64,000 nt of DNA from Solen grandis (GCA_021229015.1 CM037788.1:43506696-43570695); one strand, 5' to 3'. Positions 13,207-25,033 are shown, numbered from the stretch's first letter. Notes: generated by a model not told the origin, from the letters alone. Numbers and translations are program-made.

Positions 13207-14047
13207 ACAAGAGGGCGATGATGGCCCTGAATCGCTCACCTGATTAAAATTGCCTTCATTGCCTTTTATAAAACAGTAAAATAATCTTAATTGCAAACAA
13301 AAACTGTACCTGTTGTCAAAACTTTGATGGTCATAGTTATGAAATCAGGTGACCCCAAGGCCATGTTACATACCAAAAATCTAAACCCATGTTCTTGTGG
13401 TTTCTGACTTGATAAGGCAATGTTACTCACCAAATATCTAAACTCCAGGCCTCATGGTTTCTGTAAAGAAGATTTTTCTAGATTTTCCTATTTAAACCTA
13501 TGTAAAATCAAGTGACCCCTGGGGCGGGGCCAATTTTGACCACAGGGCTAGGATTTGAACAAACTTAATTGGTAGAGATCCACTAGACAATGCTACACAC
13601 CAAATATCTAAGCTCTAGGCCTTGTGATTTCTGAGAAGATGATTTTTCTATTTTTTTCCTATATAAGCCTATGTAAAATCAAGTGACCCTGGGGCAGGGT
13701 CAATTTTGACCCCAGGGTCATGATTTGAACAATCTTTTTAGAGGTCCACTAGACAATGCTGCATACCAGATATCTAAGCTCTAGGCCTTGCAGTTTTGCA
13801 GAAGATTTTCAAAGTTTGCATTTCTAAAATCTATTTTAGTCCTTCTGACCTACTTTTTCAACCAATTAAAATAATTTTAACAAGTTTGATAGAGGGCATC
13901 ATAAGGATGATTCCTGTGAAGTTTTGTCAAAATCCATTCTGTGGTTTAGGAGATGTTAAAAGGAAATTGTTGACGCCAGACGCACGCACGCACTGACAAA
14001 AGGCGATTTCATTTGCTCACCATGAGCACATTGTGCTCAGGTGAGCT
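13207..14047 (-). mobile_element. Pearl-like element of the AGCTCACCTGAGCAC family, reverse
   Basis: Begins aacaagagggcgatgatggc and ends ctcaggtgagct, the reverse complement of the element at 18041. It holds degenerate ~150-170-bp internal units (repeated 'ctaagctctaggcctt' and 'agacaatgctacacaccaaa'). Intronic, between A1 and A2. Confidence 0.82.
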
Positions 14048-14154
14048 AAAAAAAACAACTAATGTCTTTTCTGATGGGTCTCTTCAGCAAAAAACTGGAC
14101 CCACAAGTGGGAAATCCTTGACAGTATGGTCTAAAATATGGACAAAGGTGCCAT

Positions 14155-14290
14155 TGTTAATTGGTAACACACATGACTGTGAATTGAATGGTTGTGGGTT
14201 CAAACCTCATCTTGGGTTAGTATATTTCATGACCTTCATAGTCTCAAGGTACTGGTCCAACCCATGAATTGTCAAGGACTCCTAGAAATT
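14155..14290 (+). mobile_element. SINE family C-like fragment
   Basis: A B-box-like GGTTGTGGGTTCAAACCTC is followed by 'ggtactggtccaacccatga', the complement of the family C body. Confidence 0.55.
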
Positions 14291-15424
14291 GTGAAAAACC
14301 AGCACTAAAAAAGGAACAGAATAAGGGAGAAAACTTTAGATGGTACATTATAAGTGTATGCAAATAGTTATTTCCCTTGGTGCTTCAAATATTTCAGTCC
14401 AAAAGAAAAACAAAAAACTAGCAGTCGCACATGAGAGCTGCCTTTATAGGAATGTAGAGAAAAAAAATGTATTTCTTTGCATGTTATTGGAATAATTTAT
14501 TGAAAATTTATATATTTGTTTGTGAAGTAAAATATAAAGTATTTTACTGCAAGATGATTTTGCTTTCACTATAAGAGTAAGAAACATTAGGAAAAAAGAT
14601 AAATTAACATTTAGCACAAATAGCAAACAATCAAAAAAGGTAATGTATGACAGAAAGTGGTGCTTAAGTTGTATTGATAAACAATTAAAAAAGCATTATT
14701 GAAAATTGCATTGTTTGCACCTTCCTTGAAATTTGATTACCATGTATCTGGAACTCAGAAGTAGGTTGATGTTGTATTAATTTTTTGATACCATCAGATT
14801 TTTATGTTTGTCATACAAGTTTGATTGAATACAAATAAGACATTTGTAGATTAGAGATGTAATGATTCATTGATGCATAGTGATATGCTTTGTCCTTGAT
14901 GTATGCATCAGTAAGAAATTTTAAATGGCAATACCTGGTACGTGGTAATGCAATATCGATTTTAATCTTTTGATGCATCGCTAAGTCTGACTAGTATCAC
15001 AATATGAGAACAATTTTCAACCCGTTATATTTGTTATATTTTTATACATATGCTGCTTATGTCATTTTCCCAGAAAGTCAGAAGTCCGTGGGGTTTTTTT
15101 ACTTTGAAATTATAGTTTGATACAATAATATGCATTTTTCTTGTCATAGATGATAACCTGTGTTTTGGAATAATAGATGTAAACAGTTGAAGCAGATTTT
15201 ATATACACTCATTGATTTTAAGTATGAAGGCAAGTAACATGATATGTATTGCATTGCCACTTATTGCAATACGTATCTCAATTCATTTGCTTCTGCATTA
15301 CGTATCGTGAATTGCATCAATTGATAAAAACAAATTTTGTATCAGTACAGAAAAAATGGCAATGCACAGTAATGAAGAGTGAGCCATTTACAAAATTAAT
15401 GATTATCTCACTTTGATCTTTCAG

Positions 15425-15624
15425 GAGGCATTCATTCCATATCAAGACACACATTCACCCTGGCCCAGTATTTCCACCATCAGTTGTCCTCTTGTTGTCA
15501 TGGCAACGGGTCCCATTTGGCAGAGGTGTATTGTACCGGAGACTTCAGTGATGTCACTACCCAGGGTGCCATAGTGACCTTTAACCTACATCGGGCAAAC
15601 GGGGACTACATTGGTTTTGCAGAA
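15425..15624 (+). CDS. MOCOS: MOCOS block A, exon A2
   Basis: Encodes G-GIHSISRHTFTLAQYFHHQL followed by a variable stretch and then a segment ending DYIGFAE. This corresponds to the family's end-of-helix 'HTFTLAQ' block and the following strands of the NifS-like domain. The acceptor is ctttcag. The first two bases complete the Gly codon left open by A1, and the exon ends in phase 0 at gaa|gtaagt. The length is 200 nt (2 + 66 codons). Phases agree perfectly with A1 and A3. The open frame runs 26 codons past the donor, but that part is intron. Confidence 0.92.
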
Positions 15625-16823
15625 GTAAGTCTTACTCAGTTAACATCACAACAAATATTAACTAATGTTACCAAGCAAGCTCCTGTTCTTGGAAACATCT
15701 GAACTTCACATTTTTTGCAACTAATAGTTGAAGATCTAGAAATGTATTTTTATGAACCTAGAAAAGAAGGAATTCCATGTATCTATACAGTATAGATAAA
15801 ACATTCTCATTGAAAATGTGCTTCAAAACTTAAAAATTGTGGTGAACAGAATCTTGACATTTATCTCAGGAACTATTTCATGAATCTCAGAAAAATAAAT
15901 AAATAAAAAAAACTATCAAACAATCCAATACATATGATAAACATGATGCCAAAACAGACATATTCCAACCAAGAATGTTTGTTTGCTGAGGTTTGTTGAA
16001 CAAAATTTAAGTAACTACTGAAAGCAAGGATCACGTGTACTTGTTTGTCAGAGCTTTGTACAGCTCTTCACTGGTTAAACTGTATGCATATTTATTTTGA
16101 GGCAGTTTTGCATCATGTTAATTGAAGAAGAAGATTCATTGATATGAGGCATATTATCTGTAGAAATAGAATTACACCTTGTTTACAAGTACCTTGAATT
16201 CCCCAGTCATTGTAAATCTTGATACTATTCTGTCAACATGAATAAATATTAAAAATAAAGTAGACCTTAGAACTTGACAGACGTTGTTTGCTTTACACAT
16301 TTTATCTAAGATTCTGTGGCAAAGTACATCAAATATATTTTTTGCTTATGAAATTATGAAAATGTTGAAAGTTTTCTCAGGTTTACTTACAGGTTTCAAT
16401 ATGAACTATTTTTGGCCTCACAACTACTCCTGCGTAGTAATATATCAATATTAAAACAGTTTTAAGTATGGTTATTAAATATTAAAGCCTGCGTTGTGCA
16501 TGTACTTTTCTGTCTGAAACTTGAAAGCTGTAAAAATATTATTTTTTGCTGACAAAATTTTGTGAAATCTGTGGTACATATATTTGTGGAATCACAATGT
16601 AGTGCCGTAAACAGTTTTTATGTGGATTAATATTTGTGGATAAAGGCTTCCACAAAGTCAACGAAAATTAGTCTTCCATGAAAATAAATGCTTATACAGT
16701 ACATTGACCAACTCAGCCTTATCTGTCAGTGCTTGGATATATCACAGAAATTGACAAGGTGTTCTAAATGTAGATTGGCCATGCGGTGTGTATATATATA
16801 TATATATACATTTTGATTCCCAG

Positions 16824-16940
16824 GTGGACAAACTGGCCCAGCTACACAGTGTACATGTAAGGACGGGGTGTTTTTGTAACAAAGGGGCGTGTCAAAAGTT
16901 CCTGGGAATGTCCGATCAGGATGTCAAGAACAGCTTTGAT
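16824..16940 (+). CDS. MOCOS: MOCOS block A, exon A3 (RTGCFC cysteine loop)
   Basis: A 39-codon exon, phase 0 to phase 0, with acceptor ttcccag and donor gtaagt. It starts VDKLAQLHSVHV and contains RTGCFCNKGACQ. This is the MOCOS signature loop whose conserved cysteines carry the sulfur in plant ABA3-type enzymes. Cys codons lie at 16869 and 16875, with a third in GAC-Q. It ends KFLGMSDQDVKNSFD, as in the family. The catalytic residues visible here are intact. The following intron begins with an interspersed repeat related to one at 34590. Confidence 0.94.
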
Positions 16941-16964
16941 GTAAGTAGTGTACTAGTCGTGTGA

Positions 16965-17290
16965 ATTGTATTTATACTGGAGTTTATATATTGGAGTCAC
17001 GTCTGTTGGTCGGTCTGTCGGTTGGTCCGTCTGTAGACGAGATTTGTCCGGCCTTTTTCTCAGCAATCTTTGGACAGATTTTGATGAAACTTTACAAGAC
17101 TGATAATTATAAGCACCAAGCCTAGTTGCGCATATTGTTTGCATGTTTGCTTGACTTTTAAATGATTATGGCCCTTGGTAATATTTCTCATGACTGTTTG
17201 ACATGGTAACAGTAACTAAAAAGTGATGTCTGGAGGTATTCATCATCTTCAATGATAATTCTTGTTATGCTTCAACTGTGCAGAGGAGCT
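16965..17290 (+). repeat. Interspersed repeat, 'ttggagtcacgtctgttggt' family, copy 1 (MOCOS intron)
   Basis: Shares 'cggttggtccgtctgtagac', 'gcctagttgcgcatattgtt' and 'gtattcatcat..aatgataattcttgtt' with 34590-34890. The antisense ORF across it is repeat-derived. Confidence 0.8.
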
Positions 17291-18040
17291 GAGGGCATTT
17301 AGGTTTTTATTTACCCATATGTTGCTCTGTCAATTAGTCCCATTTGTTTTTATGTTGTAAATATATTAAAAAGTTTTCCTCCCATGTTGCTGATCCTCTT
17401 ACTTTTGAAAATGTAAACACTCACATAATGCAAAAATGTTTTGTTGTGTTGCGCATATCTCTAAAGTGATTATCTTATATATTTATTAATGAAACTTGAC
17501 AGCAGTGTTCACCAGGGGCTTGTCCCACTAAACTTTGTACGATCAAATTTGATCTGTCGTAAGTGTGCTGTTCTACATAGTGTCTAATAATGTCTTCTTT
17601 TCACTATAAAACATGAAGACAGTTCACTTTTTACATGACATTATACAAACACAACACATTTTGTAAAGAAAAAAATCACAGTAAAAATACTATTTTACAT
17701 CTGTAAATTTATGCTTCCAAAGATTTTTTCATACTAAGTTTAGTGAAACAGACCCAGGAGAAGTTTCATTTTAGAGTTTAGTCTATGCAGATAGTGGCCA
17801 CTGAATACTAAATGAATGAGGTCATAATTGATGATCATCTTATCTTCTTTATAGAGATTCATAAAGTAAGGGAGACTACTCATACTAGTTGAAATAAAAA
17901 AATAATTTTTAGATAAAAAAAGTTTGCATAAGTTGGATATTTTTCTTCAAATTGCTTTATAACTTACACTATTTGGTATTTTTTGTCTGTTTACATTTAC
18001 TAACTAAATTAACTGTTGAATTCACCTGTCACCTCTTTTT

Positions 18041-19604
18041 AGCTCACCTGAGCACAATGTGCTCATGGTGAGCTATTGTGATCGCCTTTTGTCCGTCGTC
18101 CGTCGTCCGTGCGTGCGTGCGTGCGTGCGTGCGTGCGTCCGTCGTCAACAATTTGCTTTAAACAACATCTCCTCATGAACCGCTGAAGGGATTTTGACCA
18201 AACTTCACAGGAATCATCCTTATGATGCCCTCTATCAAAGTTGTACAAATTATTCAGATTGGTTAAAAAAGTAGGTCACAGGAGCTAAAAATAGATTTTA
18301 AAAATGCAAACTTTGAAAATCTTCTTCTGCAAAACTGCAAGGCCTAGAGCTTAGATATTTGGTATGTAGCATCATCTTATGGGCCATTACCAAGATTGTA
18401 CAAATCATAGCCCTACGGTGATAAATGACCCCGCACCAGGGGTCACTTGTTTTACATAGAGTTATATAGGAAAATCTTTAAAAATCTTCTTCTATGAATC
18501 CATTAGGCCTAGAGCTTAGATATTTCGTATGTAGCATCATCTAATGGTTCATTACCAAGATTGTTCAAATCATAGCCCTACGGTGATAAATGCCCCCGCA
18601 CCAGGGGTCACTTGTTTTACATAGAGTTATATAGGAAAATGTTTAAAAATCTTCTTCTATGAATCCATAAGGCCTAGAGATTAGATATTTGGTATGAAGC
18701 ATCATCTTATGGTTCATTACCAAGATTGTACAAATCATGACCCTATGGTGATAAATGCCCCCGCACCATGGGTCACTTGTTTTACATAGAGTTATATAGG
18801 AAAAACTTTTAAAATCTTCTTCTATGAATCCATTAGGCCTAGAGCTTAGATATTTGGTATGTAGCATCATCTTATGGTTCATTACCAAGATTGTTCAAAT
18901 CATAGCCAAACGGTGATAAATGCCCCCGCAATAGGGGTCACTTGTTTTACATAGAGTTATATAGGAAAAGCTTTAAAAATCTTCTTCTATGAATCCATAA
19001 GGCCTAGAGATTAGATATTTGGTATGTAGCATCATCTTATGGTTCATTACCAAGATTGTACAAATCATAGCCCTACGGTGATAAATGCCCTGGCACCAGG
19101 GGTCACTTGTTTTACATAGAGTTATATAGGAAAATCTTTAAAAATCTTCTTCTATGAATCCATAAGGCCTAGAGATTAGATATTTGGTATGAAGCATCAT
19201 CTTATGGTTCATTACCAAGATTGTACAAATCATAGCCCTATGGTGATAAATGACCCCGCACCAGGGGTCACTTGTTTTACATAGAGTTATATAGGAAAAT
19301 CTTTAAAAATCTTCTTCTATGAATCCATAAGGCCTAGAGATTAGATATTTGGTATGAAGCATCATCTTATGGTTTATTACCAAGATTTTCAAAATGGTGG
19401 CCCTTTGGAGATAAATGACCCCGCACTAAGTTTCTCCTCTGAAACCATAAGGCCCAGTGCTTATATATTTGGTGTGTAGTATTGTCAGGGCTAAAATGTT
19501 TAAGATTGAGTTATATCAGAATTCTTGTCTGTTTAAAAACCTTGTAATCAGTTGTAGCAATGGTATTCAGGTGAGCGATCCAGGGCCATCATGGCCCTCT
19601 TGTT
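18041..19604 (+). mobile_element. Pearl-like element with expanded 165-bp array
   Basis: Starts with a palindrome (AGCTCACC ... GGTGAGCT, 18041-18074) and a gtccgtcgtc/gtgcgtgc microsatellite, and ends 'gccatcatggccctcttgtt'. The middle is the 165-bp tandem array. It sits in the intron between exons A3 and A4. Related copies are at 13207 (reverse) and 40281. Confidence 0.85.
18321..19430 (+). repeat. 165-bp tandem repeat, about 6.7 units
   Basis: The marker cttcttct recurs at 18321, 18486, 18651, 18816, 18981, 19146 and 19311, always exactly 165 bp apart. Each unit contains 'ggcctagagcttagatattt', 'ggttcattaccaagattgt' and 'ggggtcacttgttttacata'. The units differ by substitutions but not by indels. 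Confidence 0.96.
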
Positions 19605-20040
19605 GACAATAATTGTTTAAAAGTTCCTACTCATATATCATGTAAATGGTTTAAGTGAAATATGGTTTGTGTGAATAAAGTATTTGGAAAGATAAAGTAT
19701 TTTGATTGTTTGAAAGTGTGACCACTCAGTGTTTTTGTCACAATATCAAGTTTGATAACTAGCCAGAAGTCTCTTTTGTATGAGAGTTAATGGTCTTTGC
19801 TTGATAAATAATTACAGAAAAGACCAGTGTTTTTTTCTTTTCTTATCTTGTCTGTTTTTCAAAGAAAAAAGTTTGGTGAACGTTATGGTCTTTGTTGGCT
19901 TTGTCATTATGAAAAACTTAAACATTGGCCATAACTTTTAAACCATCTGTCATCAAACTTAATATATTTTCACAAATATTACATTCTCATTAAGGGCCAT
20001 AACTCTTGGGCAGATTTTGACCTAATTTATCTCCCCTTTT

Positions 20041-20575
20041 TGTTTTACCTGCTGTAAGCAGAGGTGACACATTGTGATCACTTTGGTAATTTGCCTGTCT
20101 GTCTGTCACACTTTTTCCGTCACACTTCAGCAGGTACAAATATCAAGCTGTGTGAGACAGAGTGTCTCACACAAGACCAGATTCGTAGCTCAGGTCAGGG
20201 TAATACTTTGAGGTCAAAAAACAAAATTATGTTCATTTTTGCTTGTCTGGTTGTTAATTTACCATGGCTCAAGAGATTCTCAAATAACTTGACACAAATG
20301 TCAAGCTAAGTAAGACGGTGTGTCGTGCACAAGAACCAAAATATCGTAGCTCAAGGTCATACTTTAAAGTCAAAGGTCAAAAATTAGTATTTTTTCACAT
20401 CTCAGGGCTGTTTCTTAGCCATAAATGGAGGTTAGGGCACAAATGTCAAGCAAAGTGAGACCATGCAAGAACCAGAATCGTTCAAATTTCAAGGTCATAC
20501 TTGGAGGTCAAGCTGAAATTAATTGGCAGGATTGACATGTTGCCCTTTGGGCAACTATAGTTTCAAAATGTATTG
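20041..20575 (+). repeat. Interspersed repeat, 'acctgctgtaagcagaggtgac' family
   Basis: Starts 'acctgctgtaagcagaggtg' and has units with 'caagctgtgtgagacagagt' and 'agaaccaaaatatcgtagct', ending 'tgttgccctttgggcaacta'. Other pieces lie at 21535-21640 and 25034-25130. Confidence 0.75.
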
Positions 20576-20701
20576 TGTTTCTACAAACACATTTTTTATA
20601 TATATAGGTTGTAATCTTAAATTATGTTTATACTTCTATAGATTTTTGTTTGTTTTTTATTAATTTTAGAAGTTAAAAAAAAAATGCATATCTATTTCTA
20701 G

Positions 20702-21176
20702 GCTGGTCATGTATGTGGGGATGATGTTGATCTTGTAAATGGTCGACCAACTGGTGCTGTCCGAGTGTCCTTTGGCTATATGTCCACTATAGAAGACGCC
20801 AAGAAATGCCTTCAATTTATTGTAGACTGCTTTCTAGAAAATAACAACAAACCTGTGTTTTCTGTTGAAAATTCCTTGAACCAGTCTAGTCTTAAAAATA
20901 TAAACCAGTCAATCAGCTTTGTCCAAAAATAAGTAAAACACATCCTGAGAATGACAGAAATGTAGTTTCTATCAAGGTAAAAGCGATAAAGACAATCTTG
21001 AGAAATCTGATGCTGCAAAAGAAAAATCTGTTTCACCTGAAGTGAACAAGGATATGCTAATGTGTGTAGAGGATGGACAAGCTATTCTAGATACAGAGGA
21101 TGAGTTTGCTACATGCCAAGGGTGTCATCTGTCAGACATTTGTCTGTTCCCTATCAAGTCCTGTGCAGCTTTTAAG
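20702..21176 (+). CDS. MOCOS: MOCOS block A, exon A4: end of NifS-like domain, linker, start of MOSC; two apparent -1 frameshifts
   Basis: Begins after ttctag with AGHVCGDDVDLVNGRPTGAV and SFGYMSTIEDAKKCL, the well-conserved end of the aminotransferase-like domain. It continues into a polar, Ser/Lys/Asn-rich linker and ends HLSDICLFPIKSCAAFK, the first strand of the MOSC domain. The opening frame stops at 20930-20932 beside a run of five A. A second frame is open across 20923-20975. The third frame, in which the MOSC start is read, is open from 20955 to the donor at 21177. The exon is 475 nt; A3 ends in phase 0 and A4 ends in phase 0, so two bases are missing for a clean exon (477 = 159 codons). 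Long-read homopolymer errors or real lesions are both possible. Confidence 0.85.
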
Positions 21177-21534
21177 GTAAGTTGAGCATTCTTGTTGTTT
21201 ATATCAGTAATTTATTCAGGAAAGTGTACTTTTTTTATTGTGTTCATGTGGTAAAGTGCATGTAATAGTCGTTTTTCTTTTAACTACAGAATTCAAGCAT
21301 CAGGCATAATTTGAGGTAGATACCCAGTTCCCAGTGTGGAGAAAAGATAAAGTCAAGAGGAAAAATACTCCAGGTTTCCTCAAGCCTTGCAATTATCCAA
21401 GTATTGAATAACTACATTTGGCACAAGATCTTGATCACTTGTTAGATTAATCTCTTAAGTGTATTTCCTGCATAATCTAGATAACAATATCACTAACTTG
21501 GCAGACATTTAAGCATGTCACATAGTTTTTGTGA

Positions 21535-21645
21535 CACCTGCTGTAAGCAGAGGTGACACAAGGATCACTTCTCCATCATCTGTCTATCCATCTGTCACAC
21601 ATTTTTCATCACACTTCTTTCGACAGGTCACACATGTGGTCCACT
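21535..21645 (+). repeat. Fragment of the 'acctgctgtaagcagaggtgac' repeat
   Basis: 5' end of the repeat only, in the intron between A4 and A5. Confidence 0.7.
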
Positions 21646-22091
21646 GAACACTTCTCATTACTATAACTTTAATATGTGAACATGTTATACAAAAGGAGAA
21701 TAGATTTTGTTAGATTTCCTTATTTATCCTTTAGAGTTGGCTGTTTTGATTATACGAGAGAGAAAGTTGAAATTTTACATATATAGTGACTCTGCTGCCA
21801 TATACCTTCATCAGTTTATCACCTAAGTATATTTTCATGAAAATTATATGAAAAATGATATTATAGAGATATTATTTTTGAAAAAAAAAAAAAAGAAAAA
21901 AAAAAAGAAAAACTATTGAAAATTGCATACTTGCTTGAAATTCATAACCTGAGGCCGTGGTTAAATGTTACCATTAACTACAAACGGCCTGTTGGTTTAG
22001 CATGGCCCCTTGTTCATGACGCGTATTGATCGGAAATACGCTCAGGTGGTCATAGCCCTCGTCAAAACGGGATGGTTACTGGGCGGGGTGA

Positions 22092-22197
22092 TCCGAAGCA
22101 CAGAGTGATAGCCATGATACACAGCGAGAGTCTGGCCTGTGTCTCCTGAAGCCCCACATTGACCTGAACACTGGCCAGATGAGGCTAGACTTTCCAG
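22092..22197 (+). CDS. MOCOS: MOCOS block A, exon A5 (MOSC), 5' boundary uncertain
   Basis: The 3' part of this exon reads SGLCLLKPHIDLNTGQMRLDFP and then half a Gly codon before gtatcc. This matches the family's RLCLIxPxIDL block just upstream of the G-MEP strand. The frame is open only back to a stop at 22089. The expected preceding block (a YDR-W-MVV type strand and an LSQ-type turn) is not legible in any one frame just upstream. The start given is therefore the limit of the open frame, not a splice site. A missed small exon, sequence errors, or decay are all possible. Confidence 0.65.
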
Positions 22198-22504
22198 GTA
22201 TCCCTGCTTATTGTTCTTTGGGTGTACATGCAAACAGCATCTTTCTGTGACTAGCAAATATCAAACAATAACTTGATTGGGATGTTCTCTTGTTTATTTC
22301 TGTTTAATGTTTTTATTTGTTATTTGTTGTTGAACTGATGTTGCCTATATGGTTTCATTTCAGATTTACATCAGAAATTAAATAGAATGGAATGTTAATA
22401 TGATCATGTAAAAATATTCAAAACAACCACACAAGGTTTTGCAGTGAATGCTTCTCTATACACCAAAAATGGCCTATCATAAGATAATTATGTTTTCCAA
22501 CCAG

Positions 22505-22592
22505 GAATGGAGCCTGTGTATGTTTCCCTGCACCAGGAAGATTCAGCCAGTATGGAAACCAGCCTCTGTACTAGCAAAGTTTGTGGAGACAG
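22505..22592 (+). CDS. MOCOS: MOCOS block A, exon A6 (MOSC)
   Basis: An 88-nt exon after ttccaaccag. It reads (G)MEPVYVSLHQEDSASMETS followed by LCTSKVCGD(R), equivalent to the family's GMEPIEVPL ... SRVCADR. Two bases complete the Gly opened in A5. It ends in phase 2 in front of gtacaa, leaving AG for the Arg completed by A7. The phases make this exon assignment firm, although two overlapping longer ORFs run through it in other frames. Confidence 0.88.
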
Positions 22593-22904
22593 GTACAAGC
22601 AAAGATGTACAGTGCAGATCAATTATAAAGATATATTCATGGCTCAAGCTCAGATGCTGAGTCCATGGTTTGGTTGTTGGGGTCAACATTATATCATTGT
22701 GTCATGATGCAGTTTAGATCTACAGTGTTCTTATTAGTCAGTAAATTTGATTTTGTATTTCATCTTTTTTAGCTCAACTTTATTTTGAAACTTAAAATGC
22801 TTATTTTATGACCATCACCTCCATTCGTGGGCAAGAGTACATAACTCTGTCATTGATTTGGACATACTAAAGTCATAAATGGTACAGGTGTATCTACCTT
22901 AGTT

Positions 22905-23050
22905 TGTTACTCAGCATGTAAGGATAGCTCCAGAACTGGCTAGCTCAGTGTCAGAGATATGTGACAAGATGTGGTATCATGCCATTTGTGGGGCAGCAGT
23001 TTGTCTACCTCATGTTGACAGAGGTCCTTAATTGACCGAAATACATAGTT
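22905..23050 (+). mobile_element. SINE family A fragment in a MOCOS intron
   Basis: Contains 'gcatgtaaggatagctccag', 'tggtatcatgccatttgtgg' and a 'gaccgaaatac' tail, diverged from the consensus of the other copies. It lies between exons A6 and A7. Confidence 0.6.
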
Positions 23051-23161
23051 TTTGTAGTATGCCAAGATAAGGTGAAATATTTAAGCTTTTTTAAAGATTT
23101 TTTTTTTCTTTTATAGGCAGTGCATTGAATTAATATACTAATATTGAGACTATTTTGACAG

Positions 23162-23292
23162 GGTTGAGAGTGTAGAGTGTGGACAGGAAGTATCGGACTG
23201 GCTGAGTGAGGCACTGCAAAGACCTGGGTGTCGTCTGATACGACAGACGCCTGATGACAAGCGTACATCCAAACTGGATAAATCTACTCAAG
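23162..23292 (+). CDS. MOCOS: MOCOS block A, exon A7 (MOSC, CGQEVSDWLS)
   Basis: A 131-nt exon, phase 2 in and phase 1 out. It encodes VESVECGQEVSDWLSEALQ followed by RPGCRLIRQTPDDKRTSK. The family has a D/ECG-xxx-SxWLSxxLGRPCRLI block at this position in the MOSC domain. The donor is caag|gtaacc and the acceptor is ttttgacag. A pyrimidine-rich tract at 23098-23114 lies further upstream. Confidence 0.92.
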
Positions 23293-23968
23293 GTAACCTA
23301 GATAGTAATTATATCTCAGTTTGACATAGTGACGTGGGCACTATTCAGGAACTACAAGTGTTGTCCTGTCACATTATGAACCAAAAAGCGGAGTATTTTG
23401 GTAAATCACATGGTGTACTTGGGTGTATTCATCACTTTTAATGATAGCTCTAGTTCTCAAACTTGAAACTTCAGCTTTACTGATAGCTGAGCACTTGATC
23501 ATTCCCAGTATTAAATATGCTATGTTATTCTCCCTGCTTTTCTTAAGCAAATTTCAGTATTTAAAAGGGTATCTTCAGTACCACAGTTCATGAATAAAGT
23601 TTATATCTTTTTAAATGAAGCCATTCTTGTGGTGATATAACTTAGTTCATGACCTTTTTAGTTTCAAAGCACTAGCCTGTGTTTCATGATCCAACATCTG
23701 AAAAAGAGTTTTTCCTAATAAATCTCAGGATAAATATTACTATATGGGTTTATATTTTTGAAGATTGAAAGACATATTAAAAACTATGCTAGTATCTACA
23801 TTTTCTTTTTGGTAAATCAACATGGGAGATACAGGTTGTCATGTTTAGTGAAGGGAAATCTCAAGTTGAGAATGTCCTGCAAAGAGGACCTAGGATTTTG
23901 AAATTATTTTAAGTTTTTCTGTTGTTTTTTTTAAGTCAACATTAAAACTACTAATATGAATGTTACAG

Positions 23969-24109
23969 GTGGGTCAGACAGCAAGGACAGTGGTCAGTTG
24001 TCCCTGGCCAATGAGTCCCAGTACCTACTGGTCAGTAGAGACAGCGTGGGGGCCCTGAAGGAGAGAATCATAGAAAGGGTTGAGGCAGGGGAGACAAGCA
24101 ACTGCTTCG
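23969..24109 (+). CDS. MOCOS: MOCOS block A, exon A8 (MOSC, LSLANESQYLLV)
   Basis: A 141-nt exon starting after tgttacag with two bases that complete Gly. It contains GQLSLANESQYLLVSRDSV followed by GALKERIIERVE, and ends in phase 1 at ttcg|gtacag. LS.ANE.QYLL is the conserved MOSC-domain block of MOCOS (human LSLVNEAQYLLI). The 74-codon ORF here runs past the donor into the intron. Confidence 0.92.
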
Positions 24110-24818
24110 GTACAGACATACCATATTGTTTTAATCAGTTTAAATCATTTGTATATTTAAAAGTCATAGAAAATGAATAAGAAAGGAAAAAATAATTTGA
24201 AAATTTTAAGTTTGCCATATTTTGGAAGAATGTTTGTGTGGACTATGATCATCATGGTATCTTCTTAAATCAAAGCCAGGTAATCTGAGTCATTAAGCAA
24301 CTTTACTGCTGGTCAATGACAGACTTATTCACAGAATAAAAGAATAAATAATGTTTTAGGGTAAAATTCAATGGATATCAACAATTTTTATACAGTAGAT
24401 AATATCAATTATCACTAAATATTGTTTTTTTTCTATGTCACTAATTAAGCATTTAGAGATCACCAAAATGTGTCAAAAGTTGAAAATGTACAAAAAAAAA
24501 AAAATCCAAACGAAATAGGTTCAACCCTCCCGCACCTACCCCACACCAAAACTTGCGCCTGAATTTTTTTCTGTGGATAACCCTAGGGTTATTCAAGGGC
24601 AATGACACCAGGTAGTAAGCTGACCTAATATTGTTAAAGTCAGTGGAGGCAATTTCAAGTTATGTTTTTAATTCAAAACTTTGGAATCAGTTATTTATTT
24701 GGCAAAATCAAACTCACATTTAGTGATAGCTCTCTAATGAATTCCTGGTCAATCCAAAAGAGATTTCATCCTTAAATTTTTACATTTTTTTAATGTATAT
24801 TGTCTTTTCTCTCTCCAG

Positions 24819-24928
24819 AGTCAGACAATTTGCTGGACAGATTTCGAGGAAACTTGGTAATCAGTGGTTGTGAACCTTTCGCAGAAGAGAGCTGGAAATC
24901 CTTACAGATAGGAAACATCAAGTTCAGG
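24819..24928 (+). CDS. MOCOS: MOCOS block A, exon A9 (MOSC, RFRGNLVISG), last exon seen
   Basis: A 110-nt exon after a strong acceptor (ctctctccag). It reads DRFRGNLVISGCEPFAEESW followed by KSLQIGNIKFR. This matches the family's RFRANIIING..AF.EE.W..I.IG.L.F block and ends in phase 0 at gtaagc. The next block of the family (VLGPCxRCQM, then the C-terminus) is not found between here and the assembly gap 206 bp further on, nor recognised by eye downstream. Block A therefore has no visible stop codon or polyadenylation site. Confidence 0.92.
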
Positions 24929-25033
24929 GTAAGCAGGCATTTATAACATAACATTTATGCTGATTTCAACCTACAATATGCTTATTGTATCCCTACTTCA
25001 CATAAATGGGGGCACTAAAGGTGATAGTTTTTG

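Noticed and set aside
18321..19430. CRISPR-like regular spacing of repeats.
   Set aside because: The whole 165-bp unit is repeated with no unique spacers. It is a eukaryotic tandem array.
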